Shown piece by piece: positions 1 to 5,693 of a stretch of 6,424 bases of DNA. Both the position numbers and the translations under genes were made by a program. The notes under the pieces are model-generated. The model was given only the letters and a program-made list of their open reading frames with translations. It had not been told where the DNA came from and searched no databases. The stretch is from contig CAMOXB010000065.1 in NCBI GenBank assembly GCA_946628805.1, positions 1 to 6,424 on the forward strand, given 5' to 3'. Positions within the stretch are counted from its first letter, which is position 1. The number at the start of each line of letters is the position of its first letter. This stretch comes from an uncultured Pseudomonadota bacterium (GTDB lineage: Bacteria; Pseudomonadota; Alphaproteobacteria; Rs-D84).

Positions 1-134
1 TATTCCCAGAAATTTCTGTTGATAAAATTGATGCTATCCGTGGTATGGATATTGTTATCGTTACAACAGCAAAAACAGATGATGAAGCCCGTGCATTGCT
101 GACAAAAATCGGCTTGCCATTGGTTTTGAAATAA
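1..134 (+). CDS. rplE: 50S ribosomal protein L5, C-terminal end (partial)
   Basis: The last 43 codons of L5, the large-subunit protein that binds 5S rRNA in the central protuberance. The reading frame starts at base 3 and ends in TAA at 132-134; the gene begins outside the window. The residues [20 protein letters not shown], then [13 protein letters not shown], match the conserved C-terminal fold of bacterial L5 (in E. coli FPEIDYDKVDRVRGLDI, then TTAKSDEEGRALL). Only 15 bases separate its stop from rpsN, so the two are co-transcribed as in the standard spc operon (rplN-rplX-rplE-rpsN). The identification rests on recalled family sequence and on gene order; both agree. Confidence 0.96.
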   Translation, partial: FPEISVDKIDAIRGMDIVIVTTAKTDDEARALLTKIGLPLVLK

Positions 135-149
135 TATAAGGAAATAAAG

Positions 150-452
150 ATGGCTAAATTAGCGTTGATAAATAAACAAAAAAGACGTGAAAAATTGGTC
201 GCGCAATATGCAAAAAAACGCGAAGCAATTAAAGCGAAGATGTCCGTTAATGCAACCCCAGAAGAACGTATGGATGCCATGAAAAAATTGGCAAAGTTGC
301 CACGCAACGCAAATCCAACACGTTTACACAATCGTTGTTCAATCACAGGTCGTGCACGTGGTTTCTCACGTTTGTTCGGTTTGTGCCGTCAACAGGTTCG
401 CACAATGGCGTCCGAAGGTAAATTACCAGGTGTTCGCAAGTCCAGTTGGTAA
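150..452 (+). CDS. rpsN: 30S ribosomal protein S14 (long, zinc-free type)
   Basis: S14 of the small-subunit head, 100 residues, close to the 101 of the E. coli protein. This is the long class without the CxxC...CxxC zinc ribbon of short S14 forms. The N-terminus is very basic (KQKRREKLVAQYAKKR at about 9-24). The rRNA-binding block is NRCSITGRARG at 61-71, and the C-terminus is LPGVRKSSW at 92-100, close to the family's IPGLKKASW. The family usually has GRPRG where this protein has GRARG, a small deviation. AAGGA at 138-142, seven bases before the ATG, sets the start. It lies between rplE and rpsH as expected. Confidence 0.97.
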   Translation: MAKLALINKQKRREKLVAQYAKKREAIKAKMSVNATPEERMDAMKKLAKLPRNANPTRLHNRCSITGRARGFSRLFGLCRQQVRTMASEGKLPGVRKSSW

Positions 453-527
453 TATTAATTTAATGCAAGCTGTGGACAATGCAGCCCAAGCGCAGGAAGA
501 AATTCTTGCAAAAACAAGGAGTAAAAT

Positions 528-926
528 ATGTCAATATCACATCCAATCGGAGATATGATTACCCGCATCCGCAATGGTCAAAATGCAGGTAAAGAAATCG
601 TATCTGTTCCAAACAGTAAATTACGTGCAGCAGTATTGGCTGTATTGAAAGACGAAGGTTTTATTACAGATTTTCGTCAAGAAAACGTTGATGAAAAACG
701 TACCAATTTGGTTATCGAATTGAAATATGTCAACGGTAACGGTGCAATCCAAGAAATCACAACAGTTTCAAAACCAGGTCGTCGTGTATATTCGTCATGT
801 GCGAAAATGCCACGTGTTTTGAATGGTTTGGGTATTGCAATCGTTTCAACACCAAATGGTGTTATGACAGATCACAAAGCGCGCTTGATGAATGTCGGCG
901 GTGAAGTTTTATGCAAAGTTATCTAA
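528..926 (+). CDS. rpsH: 30S ribosomal protein S8
   Basis: S8 binds the central domain of 16S rRNA, is needed for early assembly of the 30S platform, and in E. coli is the translational repressor of the spc operon. The 132 residues match the usual length. The N-terminus HPIGDMITRIRNGQNAGK (about 5-22) and the C-terminal RNA-binding signatures SKPGRRVY (81-88), GLGIAIVSTPNGVMTDHKAR (100-119) and GGEVLCKV (124-131) are typical. The family more often has STSxG than the STPNG seen here. AAGGAG at 516-521 lies six bases before the ATG. The 75-base gap after rpsN is wider than in compact operons. Whether this S8 represses its own operon cannot be judged, because the likely target near rplE is outside the window. 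Confidence 0.97.
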   Translation: MSISHPIGDMITRIRNGQNAGKEIVSVPNSKLRAAVLAVLKDEGFITDFRQENVDEKRTNLVIELKYVNGNGAIQEITTVSKPGRRVYSSCAKMPRVLNGLGIAIVSTPNGVMTDHKARLMNVGGEVLCKVI

Positions 927-942
927 TCAAAAGGAAATCGTT

Positions 943-1494
943 ATGTCTCGTGCAGGAAAATATCCAGTAGAAATTAAAAATGGCGTATCGGTTGAATTGA
1001 CAGATAACGCTATAGTTGTAAAAGGTCCAAAGGGCGAATTGAAAATTACATTAGACACAAAGAACGCTCATTTGGTTGATATCAAAGTTGAAGATGGTCA
1101 TGTTGTTGTTACACCAAAAGATGCAGAAGACAAAGCATCACGTGCAATGTGGGGAACAATGACACGTAACATCAAAGCCGCAGTTCAAGGTGTATCCGAA
1201 GGCTTTTCAAAAGCTATGTATATGAAAGGTGTTGGTTATAAAGCATCTGTCAAAGGTAACATCTTTACACTGGTTGTTGGTTTTTCACATGATGTAAATA
1301 TGGAAATCCCAGCTGGCTTGACAGTAACAATGGGTGAAACACCAACAGAATTCACAATTTCTGGTATCGACAAGAATTTGTTGGGACAATTTGCTGACAA
1401 GATTCACAAAATCCGCAAGGCAGACCCATATAAAGGTAAAGGTATCTTCTATAAAGACGAATATATCCGTCGCAAAGAAGGTAAAAAGAAATAA
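943..1494 (+). CDS. rplF: 50S ribosomal protein L6
   Basis: L6 lies near the factor-binding site of the large subunit, next to the sarcin-ricin loop. The frame is open from an earlier ATG at 892 inside rpsH, but the start at 943 is chosen because AAGGA at 931-935 is seven bases upstream and the product then begins MSRAGKYPVEI, the family N-terminus. That gives 183 residues, near the usual 177. Signatures are VKGPKGEL (26-33), the inter-domain MKGVGYKASVKG (94-105) and the C-terminal PYKGKGIFY followed by DEYIRRKEGKKK (162-183). It starts 16 bases after the rpsH stop. The order S8-L6-L18 is standard. Confidence 0.97.
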   Translation: MSRAGKYPVEIKNGVSVELTDNAIVVKGPKGELKITLDTKNAHLVDIKVEDGHVVVTPKDAEDKASRAMWGTMTRNIKAAVQGVSEGFSKAMYMKGVGYKASVKGNIFTLVVGFSHDVNMEIPAGLTVTMGETPTEFTISGIDKNLLGQFADKIHKIRKADPYKGKGIFYKDEYIRRKEGKKK

Positions 1495-1500
1495 TAAATA

Positions 1501-1520
1501 ATTCCCGCTGTTACGGGGAT
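1501..1520 (+). other. Short hairpin in the rplF-rplR gap
   Basis: ATTCCCG (1501-1507) pairs with CGGGGAT (1514-1520), seven pairs including one G-U, around the six-base loop CTGTTA. No T-run follows, so it is not a normal intrinsic terminator; the rplR Shine-Dalgarno starts nine bases later. It may mark an mRNA processing or stability site, or have no function. Confidence 0.45.
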
Positions 1521-1541
1521 AGTAAAATAAGGAAAAATAAA

Positions 1542-1898
1542 ATGTTAAGACATTTATCTTCTGATGAAAGACGTACATTGGCAAATCGCGGTGCGTTAAA
1601 AAGAAAGAATCCTGGCAAAATCCGTTTGTCAGTATTCCGTTCGGATCGTCATATTGAAATCCAAGCTATCGATGATGTAAAAGGACACACATTGTGTGCT
1701 GCATCTTCGAAAGAAAAAGATTTCAAAGGCAAAGGTTGGAATATCGCTGGGGCTGAAATGTTGGGCAAAATTTTTGCAGAACGTATGGCCAAAGCCGGTA
1801 TCAAAGATAATTATTATTTCGATCGTGGTCGTTATTTATATCATGGTCGTGTAAAAGCTTTGGGCGATTCTATGCGCGCAAACGGAATGAAAATTTAA
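1542..1898 (+). CDS. rplR: 50S ribosomal protein L18
   Basis: L18 carries 5S rRNA into the large subunit together with L5. It has 118 residues, the normal length. Signatures: a basic N-terminus (RRTLANRGALKRK, about 10-22), the strand RLSVFRSDRHIEIQAIDD (28-45) and the C-terminal FDRGRYLYHGRVKALGDSMR (93-112), matching the family's FDRxGxxYHGRVKALADAAR. AAGGA at 1529-1533 lies eight bases before the ATG. A small hairpin occupies the upstream gap. The stop at 1896-1898 is followed after 19 bases by the chosen rpsE start, so the two are probably translationally close. Confidence 0.97.
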   Translation: MLRHLSSDERRTLANRGALKRKNPGKIRLSVFRSDRHIEIQAIDDVKGHTLCAASSKEKDFKGKGWNIAGAEMLGKIFAERMAKAGIKDNYYFDRGRYLYHGRVKALGDSMRANGMKI

Positions 1899-1917
1899 TT
1901 AGATGGAGCAAAAGACA

Positions 1918-2472
1918 ATGGCACGTTTTGATGAAAAAAAATTACAATCAGATAATTTGGTAGATAAATTAGTTTCTATCAACCGCGTTTCCAAAACAGT
2001 GAAGGGTGGACGTAATATGTCTTTCTCTGCATTGGTTGTTGTTGGTGATAAATCTGGTTTAGTTGGTTTTGGCAAAGGTAAAGCTTTGGAAGTTCAAGCC
2101 GCTGTTCAAAAAGCAACAAAAGCAGCAAAAGCAAAAATGATTCGCGTTCCTTTGAAAGAAGGTCGTACATTGCATCATGACAGTTCTGCAAAATATGGCG
2201 CCAGCAAATTGGTTGTCCGCAGTGCTGTTCCTGGTACTGGTATCATTGCTGGTGGTGCATTGCGTGCAGTATTTGAATGTTTGGGTGTCCAAGACGTTGT
2301 TGTTAAATCACAAGGTTCAAATAATCCAAACAATATGATTCGCGCTGCATTCTTGGCTTTTGAAAAAATGAATTCTCCGAAAACTGTTGCTGCACGTCGT
2401 GGCAAAACAGTCGCAGAAATCATTGCTGGTCGTGACGGTAAAAAAATAGAAGAAGTTGCCGAAGCAAAATAA
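1918..2472 (+). CDS. rpsE: 30S ribosomal protein S5
   Basis: S5 sits on the solvent side of the 30S body near the decoding centre; its N-terminal domain contains the loop contacted by spectinomycin. Two in-frame ATGs exist, at 1903 and 1918. The second is preferred because GGAG at 1905-1908 is nine bases before it and the product then begins MARFDEKK, whereas the first has no binding site. Length is 184 residues. Signatures: [20 protein letters not shown] (24-43, spectinomycin-loop region), [11 protein letters not shown] (49-59), and the C-terminal domain [19 protein letters not shown] (106-124) with [11 protein letters not shown] (130-140). In most bacteria rpmD (L30) follows directly; here it does not. 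Confidence 0.97.
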   Translation: MARFDEKKLQSDNLVDKLVSINRVSKTVKGGRNMSFSALVVVGDKSGLVGFGKGKALEVQAAVQKATKAAKAKMIRVPLKEGRTLHHDSSAKYGASKLVVRSAVPGTGIIAGGALRAVFECLGVQDVVVKSQGSNNPNNMIRAAFLAFEKMNSPKTVAARRGKTVAEIIAGRDGKKIEEVAEAK

Positions 2473-2486
2473 TTAAAATAAACCGA

Positions 2487-2509
2487 GTGCATAATCTTGA
2501 ATTATGTGC
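2487..2509 (+). other. First hairpin in the rpsE-rplO gap
   Basis: GTGCATAAT (2487-2495) pairs over nine positions, two of them G-U, with ATTATGTGC (2501-2509) around the loop CTTGA. It lies 14 bases after the rpsE stop, where rpmD would normally begin, and has no following T-run. A stabilising or processing hairpin is the simplest reading; this is inference. Confidence 0.5.
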
Positions 2510-2515
2510 GACAAG

Positions 2516-2530
2516 GACTATATCATAGTC
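2516..2530 (+). other. Second hairpin in the rpsE-rplO gap
   Basis: GACTAT (2516-2521) and ATAGTC (2525-2530) are perfect inverted repeats around the three-base spacer ATC. The structure ends ten bases before the rplO Shine-Dalgarno. It may act together with the hairpin at 2487-2509; being short, it could also be chance. Confidence 0.4.
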
Positions 2531-2552
2531 ATAGGACAAAAAGGAAAAAGAA

Positions 2553-3011
2553 ATGAAATTAAATGCATTGATGGATAATTTTGGTGCACGTAAAGACGTT
2601 AAACGCGTTGGTCGTGGTATGGCATCTGGATACGGTAAAACATCTGGCCGTGGTAACAAAGGTCAAAAATCCCGTTCTGGTTCTCGCAAACAAGCCACAT
2701 TCCAAGGTGGACAAATGCCAATTTTGCGTCGTTTCCCAAAATTTGGTTTTAACAATCCTTTCCACAAAGAATATGCAACAATTAATTTGGGTGATATCGA
2801 AAAATTTATCGCATCTGGTAAAATTGATGCGAAAAAAGAAATCACTTTGGATTCTTTGTTTGATGCAAAAATTTTGAACCGCAAATTGGATGGTTTGAAA
2901 GTTTTGGGCAAAGGTGAAATTAAAACAGCTGTTAACATTGTTGCAGACAAATGGTCTAAATCAGCCGAAGCAGCAATTGTTAAAGCAGGCGGAAAAATCG
3001 CATCTAAATAA
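2553..3011 (+). CDS. rplO: 50S ribosomal protein L15
   Basis: L15 is a late-assembly protein whose glycine- and arginine-rich N-terminal extension runs into 23S rRNA. The 152 residues are a little longer than E. coli L15 (144). Signatures: MKLNALMDN (1-9), RVGRGMASGYGKTSGRGNKG (18-37), QKSRSG (38-43), FQGGQMPILRRFPKFGF (50-66), and the C-terminal globular end AEAAIVKAGGKI (138-149). AAGGA at 2541-2545 is seven bases before the ATG. It normally follows rpmD; here it follows rpsE across an 80-base gap, too short to hold the roughly 60-codon L30. Confidence 0.97.
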   Translation: MKLNALMDNFGARKDVKRVGRGMASGYGKTSGRGNKGQKSRSGSRKQATFQGGQMPILRRFPKFGFNNPFHKEYATINLGDIEKFIASGKIDAKKEITLDSLFDAKILNRKLDGLKVLGKGEIKTAVNIVADKWSKSAEAAIVKAGGKIASK

Positions 3012-3020
3012 TTAAACAAC

Positions 3021-3050
3021 GCGCATCTGGGGATTTATCCCTGGGTGCGT
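3021..3050 (+). promoter_or_regulatory. Strong hairpin between rplO and secY
   Basis: Bases 3021-3033 pair with 3038-3050 over 13 consecutive positions, four of them G-U or U-G, around the tetraloop TTTA; the G/C-rich core is TGGGGA against TCCCTG. It is followed by TAAAAC rather than a T-run, so an ordinary intrinsic terminator is unlikely. It ends 22 bases before the secY ATG, which has no Shine-Dalgarno. It could set secY expression relative to the ribosomal genes by processing, by partial termination or by shaping the initiation region; which of these is not determined. Confidence 0.6.
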
Positions 3051-3072
3051 TAAAACATAAAGTTCATATCCA

Positions 3073-4389
3073 ATGAAATTTTTGAAAAATATTTTTGGCA
3101 ATCTGACAGATTTACAAAAACGCATCTTGTTCACACTGGGCGCGTTGATTGTTTATCGTATTGGTTCGTTTATACCATTACCAGGTGTTAATGCCAGTGC
3201 GGTATTGCATTTGTTTAACGGTGATAATGGTATGATGGGAATGTTTGATATGTTCTCTGGTGGATCATTGTCGCGTATGTCAGTGTTGGCTTTGAATATT
3301 TTCCCATACATTTCAGCGTCAATCGTAATCCAATTATTGACAGCGACCAGCAAATCTTTGACCGATTTGCGCAAAGAAGGTGAATCTGGTCGTATTAAAA
3401 TCAACCAATATACACGTTATTTGGCGGTATTATTGGCTGTGGTCCAAGGTTGGGCGGTTGTTCGTGGCTTGGAATCTATGTCTGCGGTTAACGGTGTTCC
3501 GGCGGTTGCAAATCCTGGATTTGCGTTTGAATTGTCGGCAATCGTTGCATTGGTTGGCGGAACCGTATTTGTTATGTGGTTGGCTGAACAGATTACATCA
3601 CGTGGCATAGGTCAGGGCGCATCATTGTTGATTTTCGCAGGTATTATCGCGGAAGTTCCAGGCGGAATTGCAAAACTGTTTTCTTTGATTGGGGTTGGAC
3701 AAATGTCACCTGCAAAGATTGCATTGGTTTTGGGTTTTGTAATTGGAATTGTCGCATTGATTGCGTTCATGGAACAAGCACAACGTCGTATTCAAATTTT
3801 ATACCCACGCCAAGCAATGGCGAATGGTGTTATGAATACCAACGTTTCATATTTACCAATCAAGGTTAATATGTCTGGGGTTATGGGACCTGTGTTCGCA
3901 GCATCTATTATGATGTTGCCCGCATTTGTTCAAAGATTTGTTCAAAGTGAAAACTTGTTCGTTCAACAAATATTGGGATTCTTTACATATGGCACATGGT
4001 CATATATGTTGTTGTACACGGTGTTGATTGCGTTCTTTGCGTATTTCCAAACAGCCGTTGTATTCAACAGTGAAGAAACCAGTACAAACCTGAAAAATAT
4101 GGGTGGATATATCCCAGGTGTTCGTCCAGGTGAACAAACAATGCATTATCTTGATGATGTTGTTGCACGCACAACTGCGATTGGTGTTGTATATTTGATT
4201 GTTGTTTGTGTGTTGCCTGTCATTTTGAATACACGTGGCGTTATGCCGGTCGTGATTGGTGGAACCAGTGTTTTAATCGTTGCAGGTGTTGTATTGGATA
4301 CAATGAACCAGGTAAAATCATATTTGGTTGAAAAACAATATACTGGTGTTGTAAGCAAAACACAAAAGAAAGGTCGTTTTCGCGGCTGA
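3073..4389 (+). CDS. secY: Preprotein translocase subunit SecY
   Basis: SecY forms the protein-conducting channel of the inner membrane with SecE and SecG and takes substrates from SecA or the ribosome. The 438 residues fit the family and hold about ten hydrophobic helices. Visible features: TM1 (about 18-36) ending GSFIPLPG; the plug and TM2 region FSGGSLSRMSVLALNIFPYI (61-80); ITSRGIGQGASLLIFAGI (174-191); the basic cytoplasmic loop QRRIQILYPRQ (237-247); LPIKVNMSGVMGPVFA (261-276), where IPPIFA is more usual; and FNSEETSTNLKNMGGYIPGV (331-350) followed by RPGEQT. The ATG at 3073 is the first after an in-frame TAA at 3058 and gives the expected N-terminus, but no AGGA-like site precedes it. 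It ends in TGA, unlike its neighbours. adk and rpmJ, common next genes, are absent. Confidence 0.97.
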   Translation: MKFLKNIFGNLTDLQKRILFTLGALIVYRIGSFIPLPGVNASAVLHLFNGDNGMMGMFDMFSGGSLSRMSVLALNIFPYISASIVIQLLTATSKSLTDLRKEGESGRIKINQYTRYLAVLLAVVQGWAVVRGLESMSAVNGVPAVANPGFAFELSAIVALVGGTVFVMWLAEQITSRGIGQGASLLIFAGIIAEVPGGIAKLFSLIGVGQMSPAKIALVLGFVIGIVALIAFMEQAQRRIQILYPRQAMANGVMNTNVSYLPIKVNMSGVMGPVFAASIMMLPAFVQRFVQSENLFVQQILGFFTYGTWSYMLLYTVLIAFFAYFQTAVVFNSEETSTNLKNMGGYIPGVRPGEQTMHYLDDVVARTTAIGVVYLIVVCVLPVILNTRGVMPVVIGGTSVLIVAGVVLDTMNQVKSYLVEKQYTGVVSKTQKKGRFRG

Positions 4390-4397
4390 AAAGATTT

Positions 4398-4441
4398 GAT
4401 TTTTTCATCAACGCATGATAGATTTGGTTGATGTGAAAATC
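4398..4441 (+). other. secY-rpsM gap hairpin 1
   Basis: Bases 4398-4412 and 4427-4441 form a 15-position stem with one mismatch and one G-U (core TCATCAAC with GTTGATG) around a 14-base loop. It starts nine bases after the secY stop. The 5' arm is T-rich, but no T-run follows the 3' arm on the plus strand, so it is not a clear forward terminator. It may protect the 3' end of the secY message or be part of the rpsM leader. Confidence 0.55.
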
Positions 4442-4444
4442 AGG

Positions 4445-4478
4445 GGATATTCAAAAAACGTGTGGATTTTGAATATTC
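4445..4478 (+). other. secY-rpsM gap hairpin 2
   Basis: GGATATTCAAAA (4445-4456) pairs with TTTTGAATATTC (4467-4478) over 12 positions with one G-U pair, around the ten-base loop AACGTGTGGA. It begins three bases after hairpin 1 ends, so the two could stack. Confidence 0.55.
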
Positions 4479-4484
4479 ATGGTC

Positions 4485-4500
4485 CGAATGGAAACATTCG
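4485..4500 (+). other. secY-rpsM gap hairpin 3 with GNRA tetraloop
   Basis: CGAATG (4485-4490) and CATTCG (4495-4500) are perfect inverted repeats closing the loop GAAA, a stable GNRA tetraloop. It lies 17 bases before the rpsM Shine-Dalgarno. As the third structure in a row it makes the leader of the S13-S11 pair look like a folded regulatory region. In E. coli the corresponding leader is an S4-binding pseudoknot; no equivalence is shown here. Confidence 0.55.
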
Positions 4501-4531
4501 AATAACAAGAAACAAAAAAGGAAAATAAAAG

Positions 4532-4909
4532 ATGGCACGTATAGCAGGTGTTAACATCCCGTCAGAAAAACGCATTGAAATTGCGTTGCAATACATTCAT
4601 GGTATTGGGCCGGCTAAATCTGCACAGATTTGTTCTGCATTGAAATTGAAAGACGGTCTGCGCGCAAAAGATTTGACTGACGAAGATGTTATCAAAATTT
4701 CAAATTATATTGAACAAAACTTTAAAGTAGAAGGTGACGTTCGTCGCGAAGTTGCAATGAATATCAAACGTTTGCAAGATTTAAAAACATATCGCGGAAT
4801 TCGTCATCGTAACCGTTTACCAGTTCGTGGTCAACGCACACAAACAAACGCACGTACCCGCAAAGGAAAACGCGTTGTTGTTGCAGGTTCTGCGACCAAG
4901 GGTAAATAA
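4532..4909 (+). CDS. rpsM: 30S ribosomal protein S13
   Basis: S13 lies in the 30S head, touches the P-site tRNA through its C-terminal tail and forms inter-subunit bridges with the 50S central protuberance. The 125 residues are near the usual 118-122. Signatures: [10 protein letters not shown] (1-10), the helix-hairpin-helix segment [10 protein letters not shown] (21-30), and the basic RNA-binding tail [20 protein letters not shown] (88-107) followed by RTRKGK. AAGGA at 4518-4522 is nine bases before the ATG. It heads the alpha-operon portion with rpsK; the 142-base structured gap upstream separates it from secY. Confidence 0.97.
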   Translation: MARIAGVNIPSEKRIEIALQYIHGIGPAKSAQICSALKLKDGLRAKDLTDEDVIKISNYIEQNFKVEGDVRREVAMNIKRLQDLKTYRGIRHRNRLPVRGQRTQTNARTRKGKRVVVAGSATKGK

Positions 4910-4925
4910 TATTAATTGGGTAGAG

Positions 4926-4943
4926 ATTAACACGATAGTTAAT
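4926..4943 (+). other. Weak hairpin in the rpsM-rpsK gap
   Basis: ATTAAC (4926-4931) and GTTAAT (4938-4943) are perfect inverted repeats around ACGATA; a G-U pair (4925 with 4944) can extend the stem. It is AT-rich and weak, and ends 12 bases before the rpsK Shine-Dalgarno at 4956. It is listed because the other wider gaps of this operon also hold hairpins, but it may be chance. Confidence 0.3.
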
Positions 4944-4967
4944 TGAAGACATCTAAAGGAAACACAA

Positions 4968-5351
4968 ATGGCAGTTACAAAATCAAAAAAGAAAGTTGTA
5001 AAAAAAGTATCACATGGTATTGCGCATGTGGTTGCAACAAATAATAATACACGTATAACAATCACAGACCAAACTGGGGCCGTATTAACATGGGCAACAG
5101 CAGGTGCTAATAATTTCAAAGGTGCAAAAAAATCAACACCATACGCCGCAACAGTTGTTGCAGATGCAGTTGGCAAGAAAGTTGCCGAAATGGGTATGAA
5201 AACAGTTGATGTTTTGATGCGCGGTATTGGTCAAGGTCGTGAATCTGCTGTTCGTGGTTTGGCAAATGCAGGATTGATTGTTCAATCAATTACAGATACG
5301 ACACGTATTCCACACAATGGGTGCCGTCCAAAGAAAGTACGTCGTGTCTAA
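4968..5351 (+). CDS. rpsK: 30S ribosomal protein S11
   Basis: S11 sits on the 30S platform near the E site and the 3' end of 16S rRNA. The 127 residues match the family. Signatures: AHVVATNNNTRITITDQTG (19-37), WATAGANNFKGAKKSTPYAA (42-61), RESAVRGL (91-98) and the C-terminus IPHNGCRPKKVRRV (114-127). The nearly universal GPGPGR (GPGSGR in many Alphaproteobacteria) is here GIGQGR at 86-91, so both usual proline/serine positions are changed. The frame is intact and expression signals look normal (AAGGA 4956-4960, seven bases before ATG). It is the last gene before a terminator; rpoA normally follows. Confidence 0.97.
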   Translation: MAVTKSKKKVVKKVSHGIAHVVATNNNTRITITDQTGAVLTWATAGANNFKGAKKSTPYAATVVADAVGKKVAEMGMKTVDVLMRGIGQGRESAVRGLANAGLIVQSITDTTRIPHNGCRPKKVRRV

Positions 5352-5376
5352 TTTATGGTATGCGTATTTGCAAATT

Positions 5377-5403
5377 AACCGTCCTTTTCAGGGCGGTTTT
5401 TTT
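5377..5403 (+). terminator. Rho-independent terminator after rpsK
   Basis: AACCGTCC (5377-5384) pairs with GGGCGGTT (5391-5398) over eight positions with one G-U, around the loop TTTTCA, and runs into seven consecutive T (5397-5403). This is a textbook intrinsic terminator 25 bases after the rpsK stop. It marks the end of the ribosomal-protein transcription unit and implies that rpoA and rplQ are transcribed elsewhere. Confidence 0.92.
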
Positions 5404-5406
5404 ATT

Positions 5407-5434
5407 TGCCATCATATAGTTTGAAATTATGGCA
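5407..5434. other. Inverted repeat just after the terminator
   Basis: TGCCAT (5407-5412) and ATGGCA (5429-5434) are perfect inverted repeats; two more A-T pairs form inside after one mismatch, around a nine-base loop. No T-run follows on either side, so a second terminator is doubtful. Nothing else is recognisable between 5404 and 5466. Confidence 0.35.
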
Positions 5435-5487
5435 TCGGTTATTTGTTCCACGTTGAAGAGAAAATTCGTGACATTCCCAGAGCGTAT

Positions 5488-5635
5488 AATTCCCCTCCGT
5501 GGGAGGGGTGGATTGCGAAGCAAGACGGGGAGGGGGCAAATAAAATCATCATTGCAAAATATCTTGCAATGATGATGAAAAAATAAGAACCCTCTCCACC
5601 ACTTCGTGGTCCGCCCCCTCCGGTGGAGGGGAATT
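5488..5635. repeat. Composite palindromic element A (inverted pair of two-hairpin units)
   Basis: The ends AATTCCCCTCC (5488-5498) and GGAGGGGAATT (5625-5635) are perfect 11-base inverted repeats. Each end starts a unit of about 45 bases. The left unit has CCCCTCC-GTG-GGAGGGG (5492-5508) followed by TTGC-GAA-GCAA (5513-5523). The right unit, read on the minus strand, has the same order: the 7-bp hairpin (5615-5631, spacer ACC), then ACCAC-GAA-GTGGT (5598-5610). The small hairpins differ in sequence but both still pair, with the GAA loop unchanged. Between the units lies a perfect 13-bp palindrome (5545-5576). No coding frame of substance is present. The layout resembles REP/BIME pairs or a short MITE; I do not recognise a named family. 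Confidence 0.75.
5545..5576. repeat. Perfect 13-bp palindrome at the centre of element A
   Basis: ATCATCATTGCAA (5545-5557) and TTGCAATGATGAT (5564-5576) are exact inverted repeats around AATATC. The palindrome sits midway between the two outer units, followed by GAAAAAAT. It could form a cruciform or an RNA hairpin. A T-run on the minus strand (complement of 5578-5583) follows the stem in that direction, so weak minus-strand termination is possible. Confidence 0.7.
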
Positions 5636-5639
5636 TGAA

Positions 5640-5693
5640 GAATCTATGTCATTGCGAGCGTCAGCGTGGCAATCCATACGTGGCGATAGATTC
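5640..5693. repeat. 8-bp inverted repeat flanking the left unit of element B
   Basis: GAATCTAT (5640-5647) and ATAGATTC (5686-5693) are exact inverted repeats that enclose the left hairpin unit of element B and slightly overlap its edge. They could extend the stem of that unit into a longer cruciform. A related string, CCATAGATAG, recurs at 5778-5787. Confidence 0.5.

Noticed and set aside
352..558. Open frame bridging rpsN and rpsH, including a possible 31-codon gene from ATG 463
   Set aside because: It overlaps two certain ribosomal genes out of frame, has no ribosome binding site before ATG 463 and resembles no known family.
892..942. Upstream ATG extending L6 by 17 residues into rpsH
   Set aside because: The extension overlaps rpsH coding sequence, and the ATG at 943 has AAGGA at proper spacing and gives the family N-terminus.
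1903..1917. Upstream ATG for S5
   Set aside because: It has no Shine-Dalgarno before it, and the GGAG that serves ATG 1918 overlaps this candidate start.
3021..3050. Intrinsic terminator between rplO and secY
   Set aside because: The stem is strong but is followed by TAAAAC, not a T-run, and secY has no recognisable promoter of its own downstream.
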